This document shows, one piece after another, positions 17,329 to 27,700 of a DNA stretch of 32,055 nt. The stretch covers positions 1 to 32,055 of the forward strand of contig JAJYMZ010000097.1 of NCBI GenBank assembly GCA_021786615.1. Reading direction: 5' to 3'. Every line of letters begins with the position of its first letter. The first letter of the stretch is position 1. Under the pieces are notes generated by a model. That model did not search any database. It was not told the origin of the DNA and saw nothing but the letters and a program-made list of their open reading frames with translations. This DNA is from Acidobacteriota bacterium (lineage in GTDB: Bacteria; Acidobacteriota; Holophagae; Holophagales; Holophagaceae). Made by a program: the position numbers and the translations under genes.

Positions 17329-18537
17329 ATGCCGTACACCCGCCGCGAGACCTTCCTGCCCTTCACCCGTCCCATGATCGGGCAAGCCGAAATTGACGAG
17401 ATGATTGATTCCATCCACAGCGGCTGGATCACCACGGGGCCCAAGAGCGCGAGGTTCGAAGAGGAGCTTCAAACCTACAACGGCGTGCCCCATTGCCGGG
17501 TCATGAACAGCGCCACCACCGCCCAGGAAATCACCATGCAGTGCTTGAACCTGCAGCCGGGCGACGAGGTCATCACCACATCCCTGACCTGGGTGAGCAC
17601 GCTGTCCACGGTGGTCTTGCAAGGCGGTATTCCGGTGCTGGTGGACATTGACCCGGTGACGCTGAACCTCAACCCTTCCAAGCTCGAAGCGGCCATCACG
17701 CCGCGCACCGTGGGCATCATCCCCGTGCATCTCACGGGCCTGCCCTGCCCCATGGAGGCCATCTGGGACATCGCCCAACGACACGGCCTTTGGGTGGTGG
17801 AGGACGCGGCCCAGGCCATGGGGGCGACCTATAAAGGCACCAAGATCGGCGGTGATCCGCGCTCGGTGATGAGCGTCTACAGCTTCCACCCGAACAAGAA
17901 CATGACCACGGGCGAAGGGGGGGCCATCGCGTTCTTCAAGGATGAATTTTTGCCGCGCATCCAGCGCCTGCGCTTCCACGGCATCGAGCGGGATGCCTGG
18001 AAGCGCCAGAGCAAGGAAGGCAGTGTCCACATTGATGTGACGGAGCCCGCCCGCAAGGCCAACTTCATGGACCTGCAAGCCGCGCTGGGCCTCCATCAGA
18101 TCAAGCAGCTGGATGGCTTCAACGCCCGGCGGCGCCAGCTCTTCCATCGCTACTTGGACCTCTTCCAGGGCATGGACGAAGTGATGCTGCCGACACCAGG
18201 CGACGAAATCCATGGCCACTGCTTCCACCTGTTCGTGCTGCGCCTCCATCCAGAAAAAGCGGGCCTCAGCCGCGATGAATTCGTCGCGGCTTTGAAGGAG
18301 GAAAACATCGGCACCGGCATCCACTACCGCCCTACGCACTGGCACACCTACTACCAGGATTTCTACGCGAAACACGCCCACGCCCTGCCCAAGGACGGCC
18401 TGCCCCACACCGAGTGGAGCGGCGAGCGCCTGCTGAGCCTGCCCCTCTGGCCTGGGTTGACCGAAGAGGACCAGGATCAGGTGGTGGCCGCCATCAAGCA
18501 CGTGATCGCGAAGGCGAGGAAAAACGTCACGGTGTGA
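17329..18537 (+). CDS. DegT/DnrJ/EryC1/StrS family PLP aminotransferase
   Basis: FTRPMIGQAEIDEMIDSIHSGWITTGPKSARFEEEL; VVEDAAQAMGATYKGTKIGG; SFHPNKNMTTGEGGA: sugar aminotransferase signature. Confidence 0.93.
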   Translation: MPYTRRETFLPFTRPMIGQAEIDEMIDSIHSGWITTGPKSARFEEELQTYNGVPHCRVMNSATTAQEITMQCLNLQPGDEVITTSLTWVSTLSTVVLQGGIPVLVDIDPVTLNLNPSKLEAAITPRTVGIIPVHLTGLPCPMEAIWDIAQRHGLWVVEDAAQAMGATYKGTKIGGDPRSVMSVYSFHPNKNMTTGEGGAIAFFKDEFLPRIQRLRFHGIERDAWKRQSKEGSVHIDVTEPARKANFMDLQAALGLHQIKQLDGFNARRRQLFHRYLDLFQGMDEVMLPTPGDEIHGHCFHLFVLRLHPEKAGLSRDEFVAALKEENIGTGIHYRPTHWHTYYQDFYAKHAHALPKDGLPHTEWSGERLLSLPLWPGLTEEDQDQVVAAIKHVIAKARKNVTV

Positions 18538-18589
18538 CGCAATGGCGCGGCTGCGACAGTTCTTCGGTTTCCTCCGGTGACTTCCGGGG

Positions 18590-19396
18590 TCAAGAAACAG
18601 GAGAGTGGTCCCGGAGGTGCTCGATCAAGGCTTCCCGCCATCCGGCCAAGGCCGGGGATTCCAATTCCCGGAAATGGTCCATGCGCTCGCGAATGCGGCG
18701 AACCTCCTCCTGGAGGTCCATGCCCTCCTTGAAAAAGCACCGGGCCAGGAGGGCGCCCTGGGACCCAAGCCGCGCGTACTGGGCGTAGGCAAGATCCGAA
18801 GGCACCGGCAGATGGGCATCCCCGGACTGGGCCACCGCGGCGATGCCGTAGGGAATTCCCGCCTCCCCCACGGTGCGGCAGAGGAGTTCCATCCAGTCGG
18901 AAGCCAGGACTTCGAAGTGGCTAGCCACTCCCAGGCTGAGCCGCAGATCGTTGAGCCCGAAGTGGATCTCGTCCACGCCGGGCACTCGTACGATGTCCCG
19001 AAGCCTCAGGCCCGCCGCCGCGGTCTCCAGCAGAAGAACCACCCGGGCTCTTCCCCCCACCATGTCCACGAAGGTCGCCACCTCCGGCGCTGACCGGAAC
19101 ATGGGCAGCATGAGCACCTGAACCCCCGCTTCCAGGAGGGATTCCACTTCCATCCGGGAGCCTGGATTCAAGGGATTCACACGCACGAATGCCTTGGCAT
19201 TCCGCAGCACGGCCCGCACGGCGGCGACGTCCTCCAGGCTGTGATCGGACATGCGCGTATCCAGATGCTCTTGCCGCTCGCGCTTGCCAAGGCTCTCCAG
19301 ATCCGGGCCGATGCGGTCCACCCTCGCCTCATCCGCGGCTCGGGCCAGGACAGGGTCGTTGGTGAAAAGGGTGAGAGTGAAGGGAACGCCCTGCAT
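18590..19396 (-). CDS. HpcH/HpaI aldolase/citrate lyase-like protein
   Basis: MQGVPFTLTLFTNDPVLARAADEARVDRIGPDLES...VLLLETAAAGLRLRDIVRVPGVDEIHFGLNDLRLSLG. The start overlaps the upstream cupin stop (ATGA). Confidence 0.78.
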   Translation of the reverse strand: MQGVPFTLTLFTNDPVLARAADEARVDRIGPDLESLGKRERQEHLDTRMSDHSLEDVAAVRAVLRNAKAFVRVNPLNPGSRMEVESLLEAGVQVLMLPMFRSAPEVATFVDMVGGRARVVLLLETAAAGLRLRDIVRVPGVDEIHFGLNDLRLSLGVASHFEVLASDWMELLCRTVGEAGIPYGIAAVAQSGDAHLPVPSDLAYAQYARLGSQGALLARCFFKEGMDLQEEVRRIRERMDHFRELESPALAGWREALIEHLRDHSPVS

Positions 19397-19926
19397 CAGG
19401 GCACAAAGCGATAAGGGATGGCATCCGTGTCCTGGGGCAAGCGCCAATCGTCAGGATCTTCATAGCAGAATTGCTGGTCGAAAAAGTTGATGAAACTGCT
19501 TTCCGCGGCCTCCAGATTCTGGATCCCGTGCCAGATATGAGGCGGGAGCACCAGGAGGGTGGGCCGCATGCGGGAAAGATGGAAGATGTTCAGGCGGCCG
19601 CGGGTGGGGGAGCCTGGCCGGTCGTCGAACAGCACCAGCCTCAAACTCCCGGCGGTGCAGAAAATATGGTCCGTCTGGCGGGTGTGCAAGTGCCAGGCGC
19701 TCAGACCCCCAGGCCGGAAACTCACATGGACCATGTGCTGGATGGCGAGCCCATGAAGGGCCCAGTCATGACGGAAAATCTCGGTGGTCATGCCATTGCC
19801 CGTGATGATGTTCTTCGTCTCGTGGCACTGCACTCCGTCAATGAGGTCCATGAGCACGGTGCCATCCGGCAATACCGTCTGATGGTCTTTCACCGCCTTT
19901 TGCAGCAAGGTCTCAGGATCCTGCAT
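19396..19926 (-). CDS. RmlC-like cupin (dTDP-4-dehydrorhamnose 3,5-epimerase-related)
   Basis: GMTTEIFRHDWALHGLAIQHMVHVSFRPGGLSAWHLHTRQTDHIFCTAGSLRLVLFDDRPGSPT...YEDPDDWRLPQDTDAIPYRF. Confidence 0.75.
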   Translation of the reverse strand: MQDPETLLQKAVKDHQTVLPDGTVLMDLIDGVQCHETKNIITGNGMTTEIFRHDWALHGLAIQHMVHVSFRPGGLSAWHLHTRQTDHIFCTAGSLRLVLFDDRPGSPTRGRLNIFHLSRMRPTLLVLPPHIWHGIQNLEAAESSFINFFDQQFCYEDPDDWRLPQDTDAIPYRFVP

Positions 19927-21775
19927 GGCTGTCTCCTACTTGCGCTGCGTGGGTCCGGTGCCAGGTTTCCATCATATTCCGGAAAGTTTCTTCCAGGGCC
20001 CGCGTGAGCGTCTGGGGATGGCCGAGGGCTGAATTCCTCATCCGGCTTCGCAGTCCTTCCCGCAGCCGGGCGAGGGCTTCCAAGTCGCGGGCCTTTTCCA
20101 CCGCCACCCTGACGTAGGCCTCGGCATCCCGGGCGATCCAGTCCTCCATCCCCATGGGAGCCAGCAGCCTGGCCCCGCTGCGGGAGGCGATGCTGGGCCC
20201 CTGGAGGGTCACCACCGGGACCCCCATGCAGAGTCCCAGGCAGGTGGTCGTGCCACCCCCATATGGATAGGGATCGAAGGCGATATCCACTTGCGCGTGC
20301 AAAGACAGGAAATCCTGGAATGAAACCTTGCCCCGCAACTCAAGTCGCTCAGGGGCGACGCCCCGATCCGAAAACGCGGTGTTTAAGAATTCCTGAACCT
20401 GGGTACTCCCGGCCTCCAGCATCAGCAATCGAGCCTCCGGGAGGGTCCGCAGCACTTGGGCCCACAGATCCAGACAGGCTGGCGTGATTTTCCTGAAGGC
20501 GTTGAAGGAGCCGAAGGTGATCCGTCCCGAACCAAGGGCCGGAGGGGGCGACACGTCCGGCGCATCCTGAGGGGGCTCGAAGCACTGGCGGATCGGCAGG
20601 CGCACGAGGCGCTCGGTGTAGAGCTGTTCCGTCTCCCCTTCAGGGTCCGCGAAGCGGTCGGTGAGGCGGTAGTCCATGGCCGAAAGTCCGGTGGTGTTCT
20701 GGTACCCGATCCAGCTCACCTGCACCGGGGCGGCTCGGCGGGCGAAGGCCAGCAGGCGGTTCCCCTGGCTATGGCCCGCGAGGTCCACCAGGATGTCAAT
20801 GCCATCCCGCCTGATTCGCCGCGCCAACTCCTCATCCTCCATGGCCGCGCAGGGGATCCAGTGGTCCACGTATCCTTTCATACGCTGGCTCACCAGATCC
20901 TCAAAAGGGTGGGCATAGTAGGCGAAGATTTCGAAGCGTTCCCGGTCGTGCGCCTTGAGCACGCCTTCCACGAAAAAGGCGACCGAGTGCTTGCGGAAAT
21001 CCGCAGACACGTAACCAATCCGGAGCCGCTCCCGGCCTGGATGCGCCGGGAATGGATCCCCTCCGGGAGCCAGAGCCGCGCCATGGGTCCGGCCCCAGTC
21101 CAGGTGAGATTGCTTGATCTCCTCGGGTGAAAGCTTGTCCACATAGTTCAAGGCCATGAGGAAATTTGAATGGAAGCGGGGATCCGGCCGAGTCCCATCC
21201 TGGGGCTTGCTGCCCTTCAAACTGAAAGTCGCGCCCCGTCGCTGGCCGGCCTCCTTGGCGCTGCAGTCCATCGCCGCCTGGAAGCAGGCCAAGGCCCGTT
21301 CTGGGTTGCCCAATTGCTGATAGACGAGACCCAGATTGTTGTGGGCATCCGCGGCTTCAGGCATCTGCTGCAGTACTTTGCGGTAATCCCCTTCGGCTTC
21401 CTCGAAGCGGTCCAGGGCCTGCAGGACCCTGCCTCGGTTGTACAGGGCTTCCAGGAAATCCGGCTTGAGGCCGAGGGCTGCGTTCAGCATTTTCAGGGCT
21501 CCGTCTGATTCGCCCTTGGCATCCAAAAGCGAGCCCAGGGTGTTGAGGGCCTCTGGATACCCGGGACGAAGACGAAGGGCCTCACGGAGGCGGGTTTCAG
21601 CCAATGCGAACCGCCGGTCCCAGGAGGCGAGGAAGCCCAGGATGTGCCAAAGCTCGGCGTCCCTGGGGCTAACCCCCAGGATGTGCTCGAAAACCGTCTC
21701 TGCCGCCCGGAACTCACCCCCATGCAGCAGCTCCCAGGCCTTCCGCCGAGCCTGCTCCAGTGTCAATTCCGCCAT
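19913..21775 (-). CDS. TPR-repeat protein with SPINDLY/OGT-like glycosyltransferase domain (GT41)
   Basis: N-terminal TPRs (AELWHILGFLASWDRRFALAETRLREALRLRPGYPEALNTLGSLL), then RLRIGYVSADFRKHSVAFFVEGVL...ILVDLAGHSQGNRLLAFARRAAPVQVSWIGYQNTTGLSAMDYRLTDRFADP...DIAFDPYPYGGGTTTCLGLCMGVPVVTLQG. Confidence 0.93.
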   Translation of the reverse strand: MAELTLEQARRKAWELLHGGEFRAAETVFEHILGVSPRDAELWHILGFLASWDRRFALAETRLREALRLRPGYPEALNTLGSLLDAKGESDGALKMLNAALGLKPDFLEALYNRGRVLQALDRFEEAEGDYRKVLQQMPEAADAHNNLGLVYQQLGNPERALACFQAAMDCSAKEAGQRRGATFSLKGSKPQDGTRPDPRFHSNFLMALNYVDKLSPEEIKQSHLDWGRTHGAALAPGGDPFPAHPGRERLRIGYVSADFRKHSVAFFVEGVLKAHDRERFEIFAYYAHPFEDLVSQRMKGYVDHWIPCAAMEDEELARRIRRDGIDILVDLAGHSQGNRLLAFARRAAPVQVSWIGYQNTTGLSAMDYRLTDRFADPEGETEQLYTERLVRLPIRQCFEPPQDAPDVSPPPALGSGRITFGSFNAFRKITPACLDLWAQVLRTLPEARLLMLEAGSTQVQEFLNTAFSDRGVAPERLELRGKVSFQDFLSLHAQVDIAFDPYPYGGGTTTCLGLCMGVPVVTLQGPSIASRSGARLLAPMGMEDWIARDAEAYVRVAVEKARDLEALARLREGLRSRMRNSALGHPQTLTRALEETFRNMMETWHRTHAAQVGDSHAGS

Positions 21776-21815
21776 GCGTGAATGCTACCGGAATTGAAGA
21801 CCAGGTGCAGCCGTG

Positions 21816-22802
21816 TCACAAATCCATGGTCTTCAGATACCACATGATCGTGCGGTCCATTCCTTCCAGCAATGTTGTAGTTGTGCACCAACCAAAGTCA
21901 TCGCGGATGCGGGTGCTCGACAGCGCATAGCGGTGGTCGTGGCCGGGCCGGTCGGGCACGAATTCGAATAGGGCAGAACTGGTACCTGGGAGCCGCCCCA
22001 AGGCAAGGTCAACCCGGTTGGCCAACACGGTCAACAGATCCAAATTGCTGTACTCCTCGTCCCCTGAAATGCCGTAGGCTTCACCGGGAATTCCATGAGC
22101 CAACACCAGTTCCAATGCCGCGCAATGATCTTCTACGAAAAGCCAGTTCCGAATGTTTTGTCCATTCCCATAGATGGGCACCGGCTCGTTCCTGGCCATA
22201 CAGGCGATGGCTGAAGGGATCAATTTTTCAGGATGCTGGAATGGACCGAAATTGTTGGTGCAGTGGGTCACGAGGACCGGAAGGCCGTAGGTTCGGTGAT
22301 AGGCGCGAGCCAAGTGGTCAGATCCCGCCTTGCTCGCGCTGTAAGGATTGTTAGGTGCGTAAGGCGCCCCTTCCTGGGCCTGCCCGATCTCGATGGAACC
22401 GTAGACCTCGTCTGTGCTCACGTGGATGAACCGGGCGCTAGAGTCGTCGCCCCAGGCTTCACGCGCCGCTTCCAACAGGCTGAATGTGCCCACGAGGTTG
22501 GTCTGGATGAAGGGTGCTGGACCACGGATGCTGCGGTCCACATGGCTCTCAGCGGCAAAGTGGATGATGAAGCCTAATTGCCTGGAGATCAGAAGGTCGC
22601 GAACAAGTGTGCCGTCACAAATGTTCCCCACGACCAGCTCCACACCACGAACCCCCTGGATCCGGCTCGCATCGCCCGCATAGGTAAGGCTGTCCAGAAC
22701 CACGATCCGCGCATCAGGATGATGCAAGGCGATTCTGCGGACGAAGTTGGCACCAATGAACCCAGCGCCCCCGGTGACCAGCATGTCCCTCAAGGTGGGC
22801 AC
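21816..22802 (-). CDS. rmlB: dTDP-glucose 4,6-dehydratase
   Basis: MLVTGGAGFIGANFVRRI; HFAAESHVDRSI; FIHVSTDEVYG; NPYSASKAGSDHLARAYHRTYGLPVLVTHCTNNFGPFQHPEKLIP. Confidence 0.92.
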   Translation of the reverse strand: MPTLRDMLVTGGAGFIGANFVRRIALHHPDARIVVLDSLTYAGDASRIQGVRGVELVVGNICDGTLVRDLLISRQLGFIIHFAAESHVDRSIRGPAPFIQTNLVGTFSLLEAAREAWGDDSSARFIHVSTDEVYGSIEIGQAQEGAPYAPNNPYSASKAGSDHLARAYHRTYGLPVLVTHCTNNFGPFQHPEKLIPSAIACMARNEPVPIYGNGQNIRNWLFVEDHCAALELVLAHGIPGEAYGISGDEEYSNLDLLTVLANRVDLALGRLPGTSSALFEFVPDRPGHDHRYALSSTRIRDDFGWCTTTTLLEGMDRTIMWYLKTMDL

Positions 22803-23566
22803 CCTTGGATCCGGTTGCCGCAGGCCAGCATCATGGCGTTGGCCTCAGACAAACTCTCGAAGGTCCCCGCATCCGTCCAATCACCCTCGACGATATCGTA
22901 GTGAAGAGCCCTGCGCCGGATGTACTCATTGTTCACGGCAGTGATTTCGTACTCCCCCCGCAACGAAGGTTCAAGCCCGGCGATGATTTTCCACACCTGC
23001 GAGTCATAGCAGTAGGCCCCCACCACCGCATAGGGAGTCTTGGGTTGGCTCGGCTTTTCCTCGATCTCGATGACTTGGTGTTCATCCAAGGCGGCCACTC
23101 CATAGCGTTGCGGTTTGCCCACTGCCTTGAGCAGGACTCGGGCTCCACTCCCCTGGTCCAGGAAATGTGCCGTGAACGGCAGGATCGAATGAGTGAAAAT
23201 ATTGTCCCCCAACAGCACCAGGATGGGTGATGCGCCCGCGAAATCTTCTCCCAGGGCCAAGGCGTGGGCGATTCCACTTGCCTCCTCCTGGACCCGATAC
23301 GTGAACGCGCACTCAAAGTCCCGCCCGCTGCCCAACAGTTGAACCACTTCCCCCATATGTTCCGTGCTGGTCACCACCAGGATGTCGGTCACCCCGGCAT
23401 GCACCATCTGACGGACCGGATGGAAAATCATCGGTTCCCTCCCAACAGGCAGCAGATGCTTGTTGGTCACCTTCGTGAGCGGAAGCAGCCGCGGCCAACG
23501 CGCAGAGCAGGAGCCGGGTGGGTGCGGTCCTGGCGTGCTCCAGGCTAGTCCATAGACCCAACGCAA
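22790..23566 (-). CDS. rmlA: Glucose-1-phosphate thymidylyltransferase-like, with an abnormal N-terminus
   Basis: PLTKVTNKHLLPVGREPMIFHPVRQMVHAGVTDILVVTS...LVLLGDNIF...YGVAALDEHQVIEIEEKPSQPKTPYAVVGAYCYD. The usual LAGGxGxRL segment is absent (ORF start codon TTG at 23566). Confidence 0.78.
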   Translation of the reverse strand: MRWVYGLAWSTPGPHPPGSCSARWPRLLPLTKVTNKHLLPVGREPMIFHPVRQMVHAGVTDILVVTSTEHMGEVVQLLGSGRDFECAFTYRVQEEASGIAHALALGEDFAGASPILVLLGDNIFTHSILPFTAHFLDQGSGARVLLKAVGKPQRYGVAALDEHQVIEIEEKPSQPKTPYAVVGAYCYDSQVWKIIAGLEPSLRGEYEITAVNNEYIRRRALHYDIVEGDWTDAGTFESLSEANAMMLACGNRIQGCPP

Positions 23567-23918
23567 TGGCTGCCCATTCCGGTCTTCGGCAGCACAGAAT
23601 CCCTTCGGCGGGCGAATCAGACTCCCGATCTGACTCAGCTCCTTGATGAATCAGATTCCCTCCCGCCCGCCGCAGCCCGTTCCCATCCATTCGAATAACA
23701 GGAGGCCTTTTGTCATCCGTGGCAGTTTCCACGGCGGGGGGGAGGAAAGGCATCCAGCATCCCGGAGGAGGAATCACGAATGCCCGATCATCATCATCGG
23801 CTTTTCCAGGGGGCCATGGCTGGCTGGCCCTCCGAAGCGCTTGCGGAAAGTCTGTTCACCCTGACGAGCGGGCGACTGTCATGGCCGAGGCAGAATGAAC
23901 CTTGAGACTTGGGCCTTT

Positions 23919-24641
23919 CTACAATCCCAGCTTTTCCTTCAGGTAATGCGCCGCATTCCGGCTGGCTTCCAGCTCGACGCCCTCGGGCAGCAGCACGGCT
24001 TTGCGCCCGGTGGGCAGCGTGCGCAGGCCCAGCACCGCTTCCGGACGGAGCATGATGTTCCGCTGGATCCGCAGGAAGGCCACACCCGGAAAGGCAGTCT
24101 CCACATCGTTGAGGCTGGTCCAGGTGCACCGGAATTTCTTTCCCCCGGCCCAGGCCCAGACCACCTGATCTATGACTTCAAAATAGGCCACGCGCTTCAG
24201 TTCCAGGAGCAGTTTCCCATCGCCTGCCTTAACCGGGAAGCGAGTGGCGGCCGCCGGTGCAGCCGGGGCGGCTTCGGGCTTGCGGGCTTCCCCGCCCTCG
24301 AGACGGGCCAGGGTTTTCGCCAGGCGATCCGCGGTCACCGGCTTCACCAGGTAGTCCGAAGCCTGATGTTCGAAGGCGGCCACGGCATGTTCCGCGTTGG
24401 CCGTGACGAAGATGACGGGCGGGCCATCCCGCAGCTCCGCGAGCACTTCCATGCCCGAGGGTCCCGGCAAAGCTATGTCAAGGAAGAGCGCATCGAGCTT
24501 GTGGCCTTCCCGCAGCCAGGCCAGCAACTGGTGGCCGTCTTCCAGTTCCATGAGCACCTGGCACCCGGCTTCCCGCAGCAGGCGGCCCAGGCGCAAACGC
24601 GCGACGGGTTCATCGTCTACCAGTGCGACTCGGAGGGCCAT
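23919..24641 (-). CDS. LytTR-family response regulator
   Basis: MALRVALVDDEPVARLRLGRLLREAG...LDALFLDIALPGPSGMEVLAEL...VTANAEHAVAAFEHQASDYLVKPV, then LytTR domain (KLLLELKRVAYFEVIDQVVWAW...FLRIQRNIMLRPEAV). Confidence 0.93.
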   Translation of the reverse strand: MALRVALVDDEPVARLRLGRLLREAGCQVLMELEDGHQLLAWLREGHKLDALFLDIALPGPSGMEVLAELRDGPPVIFVTANAEHAVAAFEHQASDYLVKPVTADRLAKTLARLEGGEARKPEAAPAAPAAATRFPVKAGDGKLLLELKRVAYFEVIDQVVWAWAGGKKFRCTWTSLNDVETAFPGVAFLRIQRNIMLRPEAVLGLRTLPTGRKAVLLPEGVELEASRNAAHYLKEKLGL

Positions 24642-24729
24642 GACCTTAGAATGCTTAGTTCCGGCCGCGCACTCAACCTTTTGATGCGCGGCTAAAGCCA
24701 GAATCCCTCCGATCGCTTCCATCGAGTTT

Positions 24730-27700
24730 GTGTTATCCATGTTCATGTCCATGCGGGAAAGAGGGTCGTGGTTCCGCGGTCTGGCCGCCTGCGTGGCGCT
24801 TTGCCTGGGCTCCCTCATGCACGCCCAAGGCCCTGGCACCGTGGCTTTCCAGCCTTTCGGCGCCGAGCAGGGATTGACCAATTTCGCGGTGTCCGCCCTG
24901 GCCCAGGATGATCGCGGCTACCTGTGGGTCGGCACCGAAGATGGCGTTTTCCGTTTCGACGGCGCCCGCTTCCAGCGATTCGGGTCTGTTCAGGGTCTGG
25001 AGCGGCCCTGGGCGACCCACCTCGCCAAGGACGGCGCGGGTGGGCTTTACGTGGGCACGGACCGGGGCCTTTTCCATTTCGATGGCACCGCCTTTCACCG
25101 GATTCAATTCCCGGGATCCTCAAACGCGCCGGTCCGGTCCCTGGCATCTGCGGGTGGAAGCGTCTGGGTGGCTACTTCCGAGGGCTTTTTTGCCGGCTCG
25201 CCGGCCAAGGGATTCCAGCCCTTGGCGGGGTGGATCACCGCGCCCCCCACAGCGCTTTCGGTGAATGCCTCGGGGCTTCTGGCCGTGGCGGGCGCCGAAC
25301 TCTGGATCCAGGACGGGGATCGTTGGCGGCCGGCCTCCGCCTTGCCGGAACTGCGCGGCGAGCGGGCCTTTTCGGTCCTGAAAGATCAGGACGGCCGCAT
25401 CTGGATCCGCAGCCGGAGCCACTTGTTGAGAGGCCGCGAAGGCCAGGCTTTCGAGGATCTGGCCCCCCGGCTTGCGGGAATGGCTTCCAGCGAAGGCTCG
25501 TTGAGCATGGATTCCAAGGGGCGGGTCTGGATCCCCACCGTGGCGGGCCTGGTTCGGGCAGAAGGTGATGCCCTGGTCCCGCTTCATCCTGATCCGGGCT
25601 TGAGCTTCGGCTATTGCCGCCAGGTTTTCGTGGATCGCGAAGATAGCCTTTGGGTGGCGGGCGAACAGCTTTTCCACGCGCTGGGACAAGGCGCTTGGAG
25701 CGCCTACCGGACCCGCGAAGGCCTCCCTTCCAATCAGGTCTGGTCCCTGCTGCGGGATCGCCAGGGGGTTCTCTGGACCGCCACCAACCGTGGCGTGGCC
25801 CAGGGAACCGAGGATGGCTTCAGACTGTTGCCCTTTCATCTCCCCTTCGGACCTCTCACCTTGGCGCTGGGCCCTGATGGCCGCATCTGGGCCGGGGGAC
25901 GGGATGGTGCCGCGCTCTACGCATGGGAATCTTCAGGCCACGGCTTCGCGCCGGTAGGTATCAAGGACCTGGGGGATGGCGACACCCTCGTCCGCGATCT
26001 CTGCTTCGATCGCTCGGGCAATCTATGGGCCGCCACCAGCAACGGCGGCTTGCGCCTGATCCGCTCCGGCGCTTCGGGACAGCTGGAAGCAGAATCCATA
26101 GCGTTGCCCGGTGGTTCCTCCAGGGAAAACATTTGGGCCGTGGCGGAGGACGCCCAGGGACGCATCTGGGTGGGGGGCAGCGAAGGCCTTGGGGTCCTGG
26201 AAGATGGCCGCTGGCGCAGGTTCACGGCCGCTAACGGGCTGTCGGATTCCGAAGTGCGCTGCATCGCCCCCACCCCTGGAGGCGCCGTCTGGATCGCCTA
26301 TGGCCGATCCCTGGGCGCCGCGAAAGTGGCCCTGAGCGGCGAGTCCTTGAAACTCCTGGAGCAGCTGGGTGAGAACCAAGGTCTTGCCAATGTGCAGATC
26401 AATGCCCTGGCCTGCGACGCGCGCGGCGTCTTGTGGCTGGGCACGGCCCTGGGCGCCGCCCGGTGGGACGGCAGCCTGCTGGATACTTTCGGGAAGCTGG
26501 AAGGGCTCCCAGGCGAGGACTGCATCCTGGGCGCCCTGCTTTGCGATGGCAAGGATGTGTGGGTGGGCACCACAGCGGGGCTGGGGCGCTTCCATGCCCC
26601 AGGCGAAGGCGGCTCCCTTCCCAGCCCCGTGACGATCCTCACCGAGGCCCGCTTCGGCCCCAAGGCCGGCGACACCGCCACGCGCTTCGATCAGGTCCTG
26701 CGCATTCCCCACGAGCTGCCCTCCCTGGAAATCCGCTTCTCGGCCATGTCCTTCCTGAATCCCGCCAAGGTGCGCCACCAGGTGAGGCTGCTGGATTTCC
26801 AGAACGACTGGAGGGACATCGCCTCCTCCCAGGTGAACTACGCGGGCCTGCCGCCGGGGGTCTACCGTTTCGAGGTGCGCAGCCGCGCCGGGGCCTCGCC
26901 TTGGGGACCGCCGGCGAAAATGTACTTCCGGGTGGTGGGACCCTGGTGGAGCAGCCCATGGGCCCTTGCATTTTATGCAGCCGCCGCTTTGGCCCTCATC
27001 TCCCTCGCCTTCCGCTTCAGGACGCGCGTGCTGCGGTTCAAGAACCAGGCCCTGGGCGATCTGGTCCACGCGCAAACCGAAGAAATCCAAGGAGCCCTGG
27101 ATCAGGCCGAGCGCGCGAATACCGCCAAAAGCGAGTTCCTGGCGGTGATGAGCCACGAACTGCGCACGCCCATGCATTCCATTCTGGGCATGACGGATCT
27201 GTTGCTGGATTCTTCCCTGAGCCGGGAACAGCGGGACAGCGCCCAGACCATCCGCCGCGCGGGCCAGGCCCTGCTTTCGATCCTCAACGACATCTTGGAT
27301 TTTTCAAAGATCGAGGCCGAGAAAGTCGCGCTGCGGGAAGTCCCCGTGGACCTGCGGGGCCTCTGCGAGGACCTCATGGATCTGCTCAGCGTCAGCGCCC
27401 AGGAGAAGGGACTGGAGCTGGTGCTGCGCTTCGAGCCCGAAGGCAGCCCCGAATACCTGGGCGACCCGGAGCGCATCCGCCAGGTGCTGCTGAACCTGCT
27501 GGGCAATGCCATCAAGTTCACCGAAACCGGATTCGTGCAGCTCACGGTGCGGGTGACGGACCAGCAGGAGGACCGCCACGCGCTGATGCTGTCCGTGGCG
27601 GACAGCGGCCCCAGCATTCCCCTGGACAAACAAGCCCGGCTCTTCGAGAAATTCAGCCAGGCCGACACCAGCATCACGCGGCGCTTTGGCGGCACGGGCC

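Noticed and set aside
17305-18501. 398-aa minus-strand ORF
   Set aside because: Antisense to the DegT aminotransferase, which has clear family motifs; the antisense frame has none.
23643-23864. Small plus-strand ORFs between rmlA and the LytTR gene
   Set aside because: Low-complexity Arg/Pro/Gly translations, no ribosome-binding site evident and no recognisable family.
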